Part shown: positions 7,140-14,968 of the stretch, piece after piece
How positions within the stretch are numbered: position 1 is the stretch's first letter
Layout: the number at the start of each line of letters is the position of its first letter
Origin: CAZYBG01 sp964645155
GTDB taxonomy: Bacteria; Pseudomonadota; Alphaproteobacteria; Rhodobacterales; Rhodobacteraceae
Length of the DNA: 29,923 bases
Direction: 5' to 3'
NCBI GenBank assembly: GCA_964645155.1
Contig: CAZYBG010000034.1
Location: 1 to 29,923 of the forward strand
The notes under the pieces: model-generated
Told to the model about the DNA's origin: nothing
Databases searched by the model: none
What the model saw: only the letters and a program-made list of their open reading frames with translations
Program-made: the position numbers and the translations under genes

Positions 7140-8057
7140 TCAGAACTCGAAGCCGACGGAGAAGTCAAACAGCGTGTCCGTCTCGCGGCCGTCGGCGGCG
7201 CCGATCTGGCCATAGATGCCTACCGGCCAGTCATAGCGCATGCTGAGGCCATAGACGTCGAAGATGTTGGTGTTGAGCGCCGTCCCGGTCACCGAGATCG
7301 CCTCGGTCGGACGGTAGGTGAGCCAAGTCTCGGTCCCGTCGATGTGGTTGCTCCCGTCGGGGTCGCGGTTGAAGTACGACAGTCCGCCGCTCCAGTTGCC
7401 GTAGTCGGTCTCGCCGCCGATGCGCGTGGTCGAGATGTTGCCGCCCGCCGCGACGATGTTCTCCCAGTCGGCAAAGACCGCGAAGTTCTCGGTCAGCCCA
7501 TAGCGCGCCGCCACGGCATAGCCGTCGATGTCCTCGCCGTCGAAGGTATGGGCCGACGCCGCGACCTGGAGCGCGCCGTAGTCGCCGTCGTAGCGCAGGC
7601 CGTAGGGCGTCTCGTCGGTCACGAGATACAGGAACTCGACCAGCCCCTCGTTCAACTCGCCGAGGCTGAAGTCGAGAATGCGCAGGCCGCCCACCGGCGG
7701 CATGTTGCTGAAGGTGTCGTAGGCCGATCGCGGGATGCCGACCGAAAACTTGCTTGCGCCGAAGCTGTAGGTCGCCGCGGCGTAGACCGCGGTTTCGTCG
7801 TCGTCGCCGTCGGTCACCGCGACCACGCCGGCATCGAAGCCGAGCCCCGGTGCCGCGCCGATCAGGCCGCCGCCGACGCTGAAGTTCACGTCGCCGAAGA
7901 GGAACGTGTCGCTGACGTTGCCGTCACCCTCGATGTGCTCGAGCTCGACATAGCCGGTCGTCTCGACCACCGACTTGTCCTGGGCCTGCGCCGCGCCTGC
8001 CACCGCGAGCGCGGCCAGGATCGTTGCGCCAAAATTCGTGCCGCCGCGTATTGTCAT
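7140..8057 (-). CDS. Porin-like outer-membrane beta-barrel protein
   Basis: A 305-residue protein with a cleavable signal peptide (MTIRGG, hydrophobic core, AGAAQAQ then DKS). The mature part is rich in alternating aromatic and polar residues, Gly, Asp and Tyr, as in beta-strands (for example GYAVAARYGLTENFAVFADW), and it ends in Phe (FSVGFEF), the usual outer-membrane insertion signal. It is acidic and short for a classical Rhodobacter porin, and I do not recognise a named family. The ATG at 8057 was chosen because it gives a clean signal peptide. An upstream in-frame start adds 28 unlikely residues. Uptake or envelope function is inference. Confidence 0.75.
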   Translation of the reverse strand: MTIRGGTNFGATILAALAVAGAAQAQDKSVVETTGYVELEHIEGDGNVSDTFLFGDVNFSVGGGLIGAAPGLGFDAGVVAVTDGDDDETAVYAAATYSFGASKFSVGIPRSAYDTFSNMPPVGGLRILDFSLGELNEGLVEFLYLVTDETPYGLRYDGDYGALQVAASAHTFDGEDIDGYAVAARYGLTENFAVFADWENIVAAGGNISTTRIGGETDYGNWSGGLSYFNRDPDGSNHIDGTETWLTYRPTEAISVTGTALNTNIFDVYGLSMRYDWPVGIYGQIGAADGRETDTLFDFSVGFEF

Positions 8058-8211
8058 GCCGGATCTCACTGTCCTGTTCGGGTCGTTGCCCTGCCTCGCG
8101 GGGACCGTCGCATAGAGGCAGCAAGTTGCCAACCCGTTCACGGTGCGCCGCCTGCCAAAACGCCGCGAGCGTGGCCGATTTGCCAGACTGGGCGGATGGC
8201 CCGCACCGGGG

Positions 8212-9102
8212 TCATTCGACCGGCGGCACGGCCTTCAGATAGGCGGCCAGCGCGGCAAGGTCCTCGGCCGGCAGTTCGGCGAGGTTGCGGATCACCTCGG
8301 CCATGTGGCCGCCGGCGCTGTCGAACTCGGGCGTGAACCCGGTCTGGAAGTACTGGACCAGCTCGGATTCCGACCAGTCGAGCGCCGCCGGGGTGATGTT
8401 CGGGATCGTGCCCTCGCCGGTCGGGTTCGGCGCCCCGGCCAGCCAGCGCCCGCGGTCCGGGCCGCCGAGCGCGCCGCGCGGGGTGTGGCATTCGCCGCAA
8501 TGGCCGAGCGCCTCGGCGAGGTAGCGCCCGCGCTCCGCCTCGGGCGAAAGGGTGCCGGCGACCGCCCAGTCCGAAGTGCCGTAGAGCAGCTTCCAGCCGC
8601 CGACCGCCCGCCGGATCGAGAACGGAAAGCCCACCTCGTGCGGCGCCGAGGGCGTCGCATCGGCCGGCAGGGTCTGGACGAAGGCCCAGAGGTCGGCGAT
8701 GTCCTGCGGCTTGGCGCGCGCATAGGCGGTGTAGGGGAAGGCCGGGTAGTAGTGCGCCCCGCCGGGCGAGACGCCGCGCTGCAGGGCATTCGCGAAATCG
8801 GCCAGCGTCCAGCCACCGATCCCGGCCTCGGGGTGCGGCGAGACGTTCGGCGCGACGAACGTGCCGAAGTCGGACGGAAAGCGCCGCCCCCCCGCGAGGA
8901 CGCGCCGCGCCTCGCCGGTGGCGCCCTCCGCGGCGTGGCACGAGGCGCAGCCGGCCGCCCAGAACACCTGCGCGCCGCGCGCCGGGTCGCCGGCCCCGGT
9001 CGGCAGGGCGGCCGCATCGAGCCGCTCGGGCGCGGTCAGGACCCAGCCGAGTCCCGCGCCGCCGAGGGCGAGCAGGACAAGGACGGCAAGAAGGCGACGC
9101 AT
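8212..9102 (-). CDS. Membrane-anchored dihaem cytochrome c
   Basis: A 296-residue c-type cytochrome with an N-terminal hydrophobic segment (residues 4-23) that looks like an uncleaved anchor, and two haem-binding motifs: CASCH (Cys52, Cys55, His56) and CGECH (Cys202, Cys205, His206). The two cytochrome domains are each about 110-140 residues. The layout resembles periplasmic dihaem cytochromes that serve as electron acceptors of dehydrogenases. It follows the cytochrome c556-like gene by 67 nt on the same strand, so the two probably form an operon and may form one electron-transfer unit. No oxidoreductase gene is adjacent, so the electron donor is unknown. Confidence 0.9.
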   Translation of the reverse strand: MRRLLAVLVLLALGGAGLGWVLTAPERLDAAALPTGAGDPARGAQVFWAAGCASCHAAEGATGEARRVLAGGRRFPSDFGTFVAPNVSPHPEAGIGGWTLADFANALQRGVSPGGAHYYPAFPYTAYARAKPQDIADLWAFVQTLPADATPSAPHEVGFPFSIRRAVGGWKLLYGTSDWAVAGTLSPEAERGRYLAEALGHCGECHTPRGALGGPDRGRWLAGAPNPTGEGTIPNITPAALDWSESELVQYFQTGFTPEFDSAGGHMAEVIRNLAELPAEDLAALAAYLKAVPPVE

Positions 9103-9169
9103 GGCGGATGGTCCTTCCGGTCGCGGCGGGCGGCCGGGCGGCGCGTCCGCCCGGCGCGCCCCGCTGCTG

Positions 9170-9637
9170 TCACTGCGGCACGCGGTGCGCCTCGTGGCAG
9201 GCGCCGCAGGCCTGGCCGACCGGCCCCATGGCGCCCTGCAGTGCGGCGAGGTCGGTGCCGGCCGCGGCGGAGAGGGCCTGAACCGCCTCGTTCAGCGCGA
9301 CGGCGTCCTCCAGGATGTCCGAACCCTCTTCCAGTGCGGTCGGAAGCAGCTGGCTGCCCTCGACCTCGCCCTGCGCCGTGCCGGGGATCCAGTAGAACTG
9401 CTGGTCGATCGCCGTGATCGCGGCCAGGTCCTGCGCCAGAACCGAGGCTGCCGCGGCATCGTAGGGCGCATCGCCGCGGGCCATCCCGCCGAGCTGGCCG
9501 AGGTAGAAGGCCTGCAGCTGCATGTGCGCCTTGCGCGCCTTGACGGCCGCTTCTTCCGCCTCCTGGGCCGCCGCGGCGCCGGACAGTGCCACCGCGGCCG
9601 CGGCGGCAAGCAGGATCGTGTGGACTGGCTTGGTCAT
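9170..9637 (-). CDS. Cytochrome c556/c'-type monohaem cytochrome
   Basis: A 155-residue secreted protein with a signal peptide (MTKPVHTILLAAAAAVALSG, cut after AAAAQ) and a single haem motif near the C-terminus, CGACH (Cys144, Cys147, His148). The C-terminal haem site, the helical composition and a Met near the mature N-terminus (Met39 in KAHMQLQ) fit the four-helix c'/c556 family. Met39 as sixth ligand is inferred. ATG 9637 has a GGGAG Shine-Dalgarno. It is the first gene of a two-cytochrome operon and is divergent from a LysR regulator, with a palindrome in the 96-bp spacer that could control both directions. Confidence 0.85.
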   Translation of the reverse strand: MTKPVHTILLAAAAAVALSGAAAAQEAEEAAVKARKAHMQLQAFYLGQLGGMARGDAPYDAAAASVLAQDLAAITAIDQQFYWIPGTAQGEVEGSQLLPTALEEGSDILEDAVALNEAVQALSAAAGTDLAALQGAMGPVGQACGACHEAHRVPQ

Positions 9638-9702
9638 CGGGTGCTCCCTGGCATGGATGGCTTGGCACGGCAAAGATTGCCCGTTGCAAAATAGCGCGGC
9701 CA

Positions 9703-9719
9703 TTCGCAATTTCTGCGAA
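9703..9719. promoter_or_regulatory. Perfect 6-5-6 palindrome, candidate LysR operator
   Basis: TTCGCA (9703-9708) and TGCGAA (9714-9719) flank five bases in the spacer between the cytochrome c556 gene and the divergent LysR gene, 14 nt before the LysR ATG. Size and symmetry suit a LysR-type dimer site. It lies in the AT-richest part of the spacer. Confidence 0.55.
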
Positions 9720-9733
9720 AGGCTGGCGAAAAA

Positions 9734-10597
9734 ATGCACAAGGCGAACTGGGACGACCTGCGCTTCGTTCTGGCGGTGGCAGAGACCGGGTCGGTCAGTG
9801 CCGCGGCCCGGACACTCGGCGTCAACCATGCCACCGTCCTGCGCCGCGTCGCGGCGTTCGAGGCGCAGCACGGCGTCACGATCTTCCGCCGCAGCGCCAC
9901 CGGCTACGAGGTACCGGGCGACCGGCGGCAGCTGATCGAGGCGGCGCGCGAGGCCGCCGCCGCGCATCTCGCCGTCGTCCGGCTGGTGGCGGGCGTCCGT
10001 TCGCCGCTCCAGGGCGCGGTCAGGATCACCTCGACCGACACCTTCTGCTCGACCGTGCTGCCGGGGGCGATCGCCCGGATCCGCGCCGCGGCGCCGGATC
10101 TCAGGCTCGACCTGCTCTCGTCGAACACCCATGCCGATCTTGCGCGGATCGAGGTCGAGATCGCGGTGCGCCCGGCCGCCACGCTGCCCGAGGAGCTGCG
10201 CGGCGAGCAGGCGGCCGAGCTCGGCTTCGCCGCCTACGCCCCGGCGAGCGCCCCCGAGGTGCTGCGGTGGCTCGCCCCAGAGGGGGCGCTGCTGCGGTCG
10301 CGCGCGGCGGAGTGGCTGCAGGCCACGGTCGGCCCGGCCGAACTGTCCGGCGGGGCCGACAGTTTCGTGACGCTGCGCGAGATGGCGGCGGCCGGGCAGG
10401 GGCGGACGGTGCTGCCCTGCATCCTCGGCGACGGCGACCCGCGCCTCGAGCGGCTCGACGGCGCGATGCCCGACCTCGCCGTGCCGGTCTGGGTGGCGAG
10501 CCATGCCGACCTGGCCGACGTGCCCCGGCTTGCCGCCGTGCGCGCGCGCCTCGTCGCGGCGCTGGCGGCCGATGCGGCGCGGCTCAGGGGCCGCTGA
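9734..10597 (+). CDS. LysR family transcriptional regulator
   Basis: A 287-residue regulator with an N-terminal winged HTH (residues 5-62: ETGSVSAAARTLGVNHATVL then RRVAAFEAQHG) and a substrate-binding-like effector domain after residue 90. Within the LysR family the HNATVLRR-type recognition helix is of the subgroup with N-H-A/S-T-V at this site. No redox Cys pair like that of OxyR is present. It is divergent from the cytochrome c556/dihaem operon and is its most likely regulator. The effector cannot be told from sequence. Its end overlaps the convergent small membrane gene by 14 nt. Confidence 0.9.
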   Translation: MHKANWDDLRFVLAVAETGSVSAAARTLGVNHATVLRRVAAFEAQHGVTIFRRSATGYEVPGDRRQLIEAAREAAAAHLAVVRLVAGVRSPLQGAVRITSTDTFCSTVLPGAIARIRAAAPDLRLDLLSSNTHADLARIEVEIAVRPAATLPEELRGEQAAELGFAAYAPASAPEVLRWLAPEGALLRSRAAEWLQATVGPAELSGGADSFVTLREMAAAGQGRTVLPCILGDGDPRLERLDGAMPDLAVPVWVASHADLADVPRLAAVRARLVAALAADAARLRGR

Positions 10598-10769
10598 TCC
10601 GGCCCCGCGGCACGTCGTTCGGCACGAGCCAGCCGGGAAAGCCCACGAACCGCTCGATCGCGTAGAGCGCGAGGCACGCCGCGACGATGCCGATCACCAG
10701 CCTGACCCGCCGGTCCGACGGCGGGCGCCGCGCCCATTGCGCCATCCGCAGAAGCCAGATCGGGGTCAC
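10584..10769 (-). CDS. Small single-helix membrane protein downstream of hpt
   Basis: A 61-residue protein with a basic N-terminus (MTPIWLLRMAQWARRPPSDR then R), one hydrophobic helix (about residues 23-43, LVIGIVAACLALYAIERFVG) and a polar tail. I recall similar small proteins of unknown function next to hpt in Rhodobacteraceae. It uses GTG 10769 with a strong GGGAGG Shine-Dalgarno and starts 17 nt after the hpt stop, so it is probably co-transcribed with hpt. The basic side is likely cytoplasmic. Confidence 0.72.
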   Translation of the reverse strand: MTPIWLLRMAQWARRPPSDRRVRLVIGIVAACLALYAIERFVGFPGWLVPNDVPRGRISGP

Positions 10770-10786
10770 CCCGCCCTCCCTGCCGG

Positions 10787-11326
10787 CTAGGCCGCGAACC
10801 GGACCTTCCCGATATAGGGCAGGTTGCGGTTGCGCTGCGCGAAGTCGATCCCGTAACCCACGACGAATTCGTCTGGAATCTCGAAACCGGTCCAGGTCGC
10901 CCGGATCGGCACCTCGCGCCTCGACGGCTTGTCGAGCAGCGCGCAGACCTCGAGCCGCTTCGGCCCGCGCGAGCGCAGCAGGTTCACCACGTGGTGCAGC
11001 GTGAAGCCGGTATCGACGATATCCTCGACGACCAGCACGTCGCGGCCCGCGATCTCGCCGCGCAGGTCCTTCAGGATGCGTACCTCGCGCGAGCTTTCCA
11101 GCGCGTCGCCGTAGGACGACGCCTCGAGGAAATCGACCTCGACGGCGAGGTCCAGCTCGCGCACCAGATCCGCGATGAACACGAACGAGCCGCGCAGCAG
11201 GCCGACCACGACAAGCTTGTCGGTGCCGCGGAAGGCCTGCGTGATCTCCTTCGCGAGCGCCTCGACGCGGGCGGCGATGGCCTTGGCCGAGATCAGCTCG
11301 TCGACGACGTATGGTCGCTCGGCCAT
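10787..11326 (-). CDS. hpt: Hypoxanthine phosphoribosyltransferase
   Basis: A 179-residue purine salvage enzyme that converts hypoxanthine (and usually guanine) plus PRPP to IMP or GMP. The PRPP-binding motif VLVVEDIVDTGFTL lies at residues 97-110. The flexible loop region has SYGDALESS (71-79), and VVGLLRGSFVF near residues 39-50 is the PPi-binding loop. ATG 11326 has AAGGGA upstream. It is divergent from the START-domain gene with about 70 bp between starts. Confidence 0.95.
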   Translation of the reverse strand: MAERPYVVDELISAKAIAARVEALAKEITQAFRGTDKLVVVGLLRGSFVFIADLVRELDLAVEVDFLEASSYGDALESSREVRILKDLRGEIAGRDVLVVEDIVDTGFTLHHVVNLLRSRGPKRLEVCALLDKPSRREVPIRATWTGFEIPDEFVVGYGIDFAQRNRNLPYIGKVRFAA

Positions 11327-11395
11327 GGCTTTCCCTTGATTTCGCGCGCGCAGTCTACGAAATGCCAGCCGGTTGTCACGGGGAAGACCGAACGG

Positions 11396-11860
11396 ATGCC
11401 GACCCATCGCGAGACCCGCGTGCTGCCCTATTCGGCAGACGAGATGTATACCCTCGTCGCCGATGTGGCGCGCTATCCCGAATTCCTGCCGTGGACCTCC
11501 GCGGCACGGATCCGCTCGCGAAAGGCGATGGGCGATCACGAGGTGATGGAGGCCGACCTGGTGATCTCGTTCAAGGTGTTCCGCGAGCGGTTCGGCAGCC
11601 GCGTCGTGCTCTGGCCCGAGAAGCGCGAGATCGACACCGAATACATCGACGGACCGTTCCGGCACATGAAGTCCAGCTGGGCGTTCCGCGACGTGCCGGG
11701 CGGCTGCGAGGTGACCTTCTTCGTCGATTTCGAGTTCCGCAACGCGATCCTGCAGGGGATCATCGGGGTGGTGTTCAACGACGCGATGCAGCGCGTGGTG
11801 CGGGCCTTCGAGCGGCGCGCGGCGGTGCTCTACGGTGCGCGGCCGACCGCCGGGGCCTGA
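11396..11860 (+). CDS. Coq10/RatA-type SRPBCC (START-like) protein
   Basis: A 154-residue polyketide cyclase/START-like protein of COG2867. The block VLPYSADEMYTLVADVARYP then EFLPW is the family hallmark, followed by FRHMKSSWAFRD and FVDFEFRNAILQ. In mitochondria and alphaproteobacteria this family (Coq10) binds ubiquinone and supports respiration. In E. coli the homologue RatA was reported to block 70S assembly. The quinone role is more likely here because no partner resembling RatB lies next to it. ATG 11396 is preceded by GGGAAG. The protein is soluble, with no signal peptide. Confidence 0.88.
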   Translation: MPTHRETRVLPYSADEMYTLVADVARYPEFLPWTSAARIRSRKAMGDHEVMEADLVISFKVFRERFGSRVVLWPEKREIDTEYIDGPFRHMKSSWAFRDVPGGCEVTFFVDFEFRNAILQGIIGVVFNDAMQRVVRAFERRAAVLYGARPTAGA

Positions 11861-11942
11861 GGGGTCGGGGCGAATGGCCGCGACGGAACCGGGCGGCGGG
11901 CGCGTGTCAGGCGCCGGACGCCCGAACCCGAAGGACCGCACC

Positions 11943-12827
11943 ATGCCGACCGCCCGCCTGCCGATCGCGCTGCCGCGAAGCGTGTTCGCCGTGATGCTCC
12001 TGCTGTCATGCGCCCTCGCGGCGATGGCGACGGCGGAGACCCGGACGGTGCAACTGCCCGACGGCCGCAGCTACCGCATCGACCTGCCGGCCCGGCCCGA
12101 AGGCGCGCCGCTGATCGTCGCGCTGCATGGCGGCGGCGGCGCGCCCGACCAGTTCGCGCGGAACGCCGGCCTGAGCGGGCCGGCCACGGCGGCGGGCTAC
12201 GCGGTGATCTATCCGGCCGGGTCGGGGCGGACGCGGCTGCTGACGTGGAACGGCGGCTATTGCTGCGCCTGGGCGGCGCAGACCGGGTCCGACGACGTCG
12301 CGTTCCTCGACCGCGTGGTGGCCGACGCGGCCGGCCGGTTCGGGCTCGACCGGCGGCGGCTCTACCTGACCGGTATGTCGAACGGCGCAATCATGGCCGA
12401 GCGCTACGCGGCCGAGCGGCCGCGCGCGGTGCGGGCGGTCGCCGGCGTCGCCGGCACCATGGACCCGGCGATCACCGTGGGCGGTCCGGTGCCGCTTCTG
12501 CACATCCACGGCACGGCCGATCGCAACGTGCCCTATGCCGGCGGTGTCGGCTCCGGCGTGGCGGGCACCGCGTTCGCCCCGGTCCGGCAGGTGATCGACG
12601 CCTTCCGCCAGGCCAACGCCACCGGCGCGGGCGCCGAGCGCCGGGTGGTGGCCGAGGGCGGCGCGGTCGCGACCGAGGACACCTGGCGCGACCCCGAAGG
12701 CCGGCCGGCCGTGCGGCTCCTCACGATCGAGGGCGGCGGCCATGTCTGGCCCGGCGGCCGCCGCGCCGGCGGCGGCGGCATCGACGCGAACGCGCATATC
12801 CTGCGGTTCTTCGGCGAACACCCCTGA
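11943..12827 (+). CDS. Secreted esterase of the PHB depolymerase / feruloyl esterase family
   Basis: A 294-residue alpha/beta-hydrolase (LpqC-like, COG3509) with a signal peptide of about 31 residues ending AMATAE. The oxyanion segment is LHGGGG (61-66), the nucleophile elbow GMSNG has Ser146, and the likely acid is Asp193 (GTADRNVPY) and base His267 (GGGHVWPG). The WNGGYCC segment with paired Cys107/108 is typical of the family. It should act outside the cytoplasm on short polyester or aromatic esters; the exact substrate is unknown. AAGGA precedes ATG 11943. It is convergent with the cinA operon, 4 nt between stops. Confidence 0.88.
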   Translation: MPTARLPIALPRSVFAVMLLLSCALAAMATAETRTVQLPDGRSYRIDLPARPEGAPLIVALHGGGGAPDQFARNAGLSGPATAAGYAVIYPAGSGRTRLLTWNGGYCCAWAAQTGSDDVAFLDRVVADAAGRFGLDRRRLYLTGMSNGAIMAERYAAERPRAVRAVAGVAGTMDPAITVGGPVPLLHIHGTADRNVPYAGGVGSGVAGTAFAPVRQVIDAFRQANATGAGAERRVVAEGGAVATEDTWRDPEGRPAVRLLTIEGGGHVWPGGRRAGGGGIDANAHILRFFGEHP

Positions 12828-12831
12828 CGCG

Positions 12832-13302
12832 TCAGCCGAGCGCGCCGAGCAGCAGGCCGAGCGCATGGTCGCGGGCCTGCGCGCGCACCGCCGCCCGGCC
12901 GGCGGCGCCGAACTCGACCGTTTCGGCCAGCGTCGGCCGCCCGGTGGCGGCGAGCGCGAAGCAGACCCGCCCCTCGGGCTTGCGCTCCGACCCGCCGGGG
13001 CCGGCGATGCCGGTCACCGCGACGGCCAGCGTCGCCCGCGCCCGGGCCAGGGCGCCCTCGGCCATCTCGGCCGCGACCGCCTCGGACACCGCGCCGTGGC
13101 CGGCGAGCGTCGCGGCCCGCACGCCGAGCATCGCCTCCTTCGCGGCGTTGGAATATGTCACGAAGCCGCGGTCGAACATGTGAGAGGATCCCGCGATATC
13201 GGTGATCGCCGCGGCGATCATCCCGCCAGTGCAGCTTTCGGCGGTCGCCACTACCGCGCCCGCGGCGCGCGCCCGGGCGACAAGTTCGGCGGCGCGGCTC
13301 AT
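12832..13302 (-). CDS. pncC: CinA C-terminal domain protein, nicotinamide-nucleotide amidase
   Basis: A 156-residue stand-alone CinA-C domain (PncC) that deamidates NMN to nicotinate mononucleotide in pyridine nucleotide recycling. Motifs are ATAESCTGGMIAAAITD, GFVTYSNAAKEAMLGV and AVTGIAGPGGS with EGRVCFAL. The N-terminal MoaB-like domain of full-length CinA is absent, as is usual in this group. Its ATG overlaps the pgpA stop as ATGA, so translation is coupled. It is the last gene of the ispDF-pgpA-pncC operon. Confidence 0.93.
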   Translation of the reverse strand: MSRAAELVARARAAGAVVATAESCTGGMIAAAITDIAGSSHMFDRGFVTYSNAAKEAMLGVRAATLAGHGAVSEAVAAEMAEGALARARATLAVAVTGIAGPGGSERKPEGRVCFALAATGRPTLAETVEFGAAGRAAVRAQARDHALGLLLGALG

Positions 13303-13790
13303 GCCATCAGGACGCCGTGCGCCAGCGCGGCGAACAGCGCCACGCCGACGGCGGCGAGCGCGCCTGCGACCGCATCGTCGAGCATCACGCCCAGCGCGCC
13401 GCCCTGCCGGTCGGCCCAGCCGACCGGGCCGGGCTTCCAGATGTCGAACAGCCGGAACAGCACGAACGCCGCGATCCAGCCGGGCCAGAGCGCGCTGCTG
13501 GAGACACCGGCCTGCCAGGCGCCGAGCGAGACCGGGAACAGCGCGATCCACTGGCCCGCCACCTCGTCGATCACGATCCAGCCCGGATCGGGGTCCGGCG
13601 AGGCGCGCAGTTCCGCCGCCGCGGCCCACCAGCCGGCGGCGAACACCGCGACGGTCGCGGCGGCCAGCAGCGGGAAGCCGCCCAGCACGTCGAGCGCCCA
13701 GGCGACCGGCAGCGCGGCCAGCGAGCCCCAGGTGCCCGGGCCGGGGCGCAGCAGGCCGGCATAGAGGAAGGTGGCGATGACCCGGGTCAT
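13299..13790 (-). CDS. pgpA: Phosphatidylglycerophosphatase A
   Basis: A 163-residue membrane enzyme that removes phosphate from phosphatidylglycerophosphate to give phosphatidylglycerol. Family motifs are PGPGTWGSLAALP near the N-terminus and WIVIDEVAGQWIAL then FRLFDIWKPGPVGW, holding the acidic metal ligands, and LDDAVAGALAA near the C-terminus. Three to four hydrophobic segments are visible. Both ends overlap neighbours by 4 nt (ATGA), with ispDF upstream and pncC downstream, so the three genes are translationally coupled. Confidence 0.95.
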   Translation of the reverse strand: MTRVIATFLYAGLLRPGPGTWGSLAALPVAWALDVLGGFPLLAAATVAVFAAGWWAAAAELRASPDPDPGWIVIDEVAGQWIALFPVSLGAWQAGVSSSALWPGWIAAFVLFRLFDIWKPGPVGWADRQGGALGVMLDDAVAGALAAVGVALFAALAHGVLMA

Positions 13791-14932
13791 GGCGCGACCA
13801 GCGTCGCCGAGGCCAGCGCGGCGATGCCCTCGCCGCGTCCGGTGAAGCCCAGCCGCTCGGACGTGGTCGCCTTGACGCCGACCCGGTCGGCGGCGATCCC
13901 GAGGATGGCGGCAAGCCGCGCCTGCATCGCCGCGGCATGCGGGCCGATCTTCGGCTGCTCGCAGATCAGCGTCACGTCGCAGTTCGATACCCGGTAGCCC
14001 CGGCCGCGCGCCCGGCCGGCGGCATGGGCGAGGAAGATCTCTGAAGCCGCGCCCTTCCACTGCGGGTCGGAGGGGGGGAAGTGGCGGCCGATATCGCCGT
14101 CGGCGAGCGCGCCGTAGATCGCATCGGTCAGCGCGTGCATGCCCACGTCGGCGTCCGAATGGCCGACGAGGCCGTGCGCATGGGGGACTACGACGCCGCA
14201 GAGCGTCACATGCGCGCCGGGGCCGAGCGCGTGGACGTCGAACCCCGTTCCGGTGCGTATGTCCATCGTTCCTCCCAAGACGCGCTCGGCACGCCGGAAA
14301 TCCTCCACCGCGGTGATCTTCAGGTTCTCCGGATCGCCGGCGACGATCGCGACCGCATGGCCGGCGGCGCGGGCGACCTCGACATCGTCGGCGGCGCCGC
14401 CGGGATGGGCGCGGTGCGCGGCCAGGATCGCATCGAACCGGAACCCCTGCGGCGTCTGCGCCGCCCAGAGGTCGCGGCGGTCGACCACGCCCGCGACGCG
14501 GCCGCCCTCGGCCCGCCAGAGCGCGTCGGTGACCGGTACCCCCGGCGCCGCGCCGACATGGTCGGCCAGCGCGTCGCGCACGCGGGCGATGACGCCCGCC
14601 GGAACCAGCGGCCGCGCGGCATCGTGGATCAGCACCTGCGCGACGCCGCGGCCGTCGAGCGCCTCGAGCGCCGCGCGGACGCTCTCGCCCCGCGTGGCTC
14701 CCCCCGCGACGAGCAGCGCATCGCCGGCAACCGCGGTCGCGGCCTCGTGGTCGTCGGGGTGGTGGACGAGGACGACGAGGCCGATCCCCGGGGCGGCACG
14801 GAACGCGGCTAGCGCACGGGCCGCCACCGGCGCCCCGCCGAGCGGGCGCCACTGCTTGGGAACGCCGCCCCCGGCACGGAGGCCACGCCCGGCGGCGACG
14901 ATGATGGCAGCGGTGCTCACGGCCCCGATCAT
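13787..14932 (-). CDS. ispDF: Bifunctional IspD/IspF: MEP cytidylyltransferase and MECDP synthase
   Basis: A 381-residue fusion catalysing two steps of the MEP isoprenoid pathway. Residues 1-222 are IspD: AAIIVAAGRGLRAGGGVPKQ with the catalytic Arg/Lys, then VLIHDAARPLV and QTPQGFRF. From Met223 (MDIRTGTGFDVHALG) to the end is IspF: the zinc-binding DVH and HSDADVGMHAL, GDIGRHFPPSD, and the C-terminal KATTSERLGFTGRGEG. The linker is very short, since IspF begins right after RAERVLGGT. The fusion is common in alphaproteobacteria. It is first gene of an operon with pgpA and pncC. The order IspD-pathway gene near dusB is typical of Rhodobacterales, though here marR/gst genes lie between. Confidence 0.97.
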   Translation of the reverse strand: MIGAVSTAAIIVAAGRGLRAGGGVPKQWRPLGGAPVAARALAAFRAAPGIGLVVLVHHPDDHEAATAVAGDALLVAGGATRGESVRAALEALDGRGVAQVLIHDAARPLVPAGVIARVRDALADHVGAAPGVPVTDALWRAEGGRVAGVVDRRDLWAAQTPQGFRFDAILAAHRAHPGGAADDVEVARAAGHAVAIVAGDPENLKITAVEDFRRAERVLGGTMDIRTGTGFDVHALGPGAHVTLCGVVVPHAHGLVGHSDADVGMHALTDAIYGALADGDIGRHFPPSDPQWKGAASEIFLAHAAGRARGRGYRVSNCDVTLICEQPKIGPHAAAMQARLAAILGIAADRVGVKATTSERLGFTGRGEGIAALASATLVAP

Positions 14933-14968
14933 TAGGACCAGTCGGAAGCCGTTACAACGGTGGGCGCA

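Noticed and set aside
11396..11860. RatA toxin of a toxin-antitoxin system
   Set aside because: The family name suggests it, but there is no RatB-like partner next to it and the alphaproteobacterial members fit a Coq10 quinone-binding role better.
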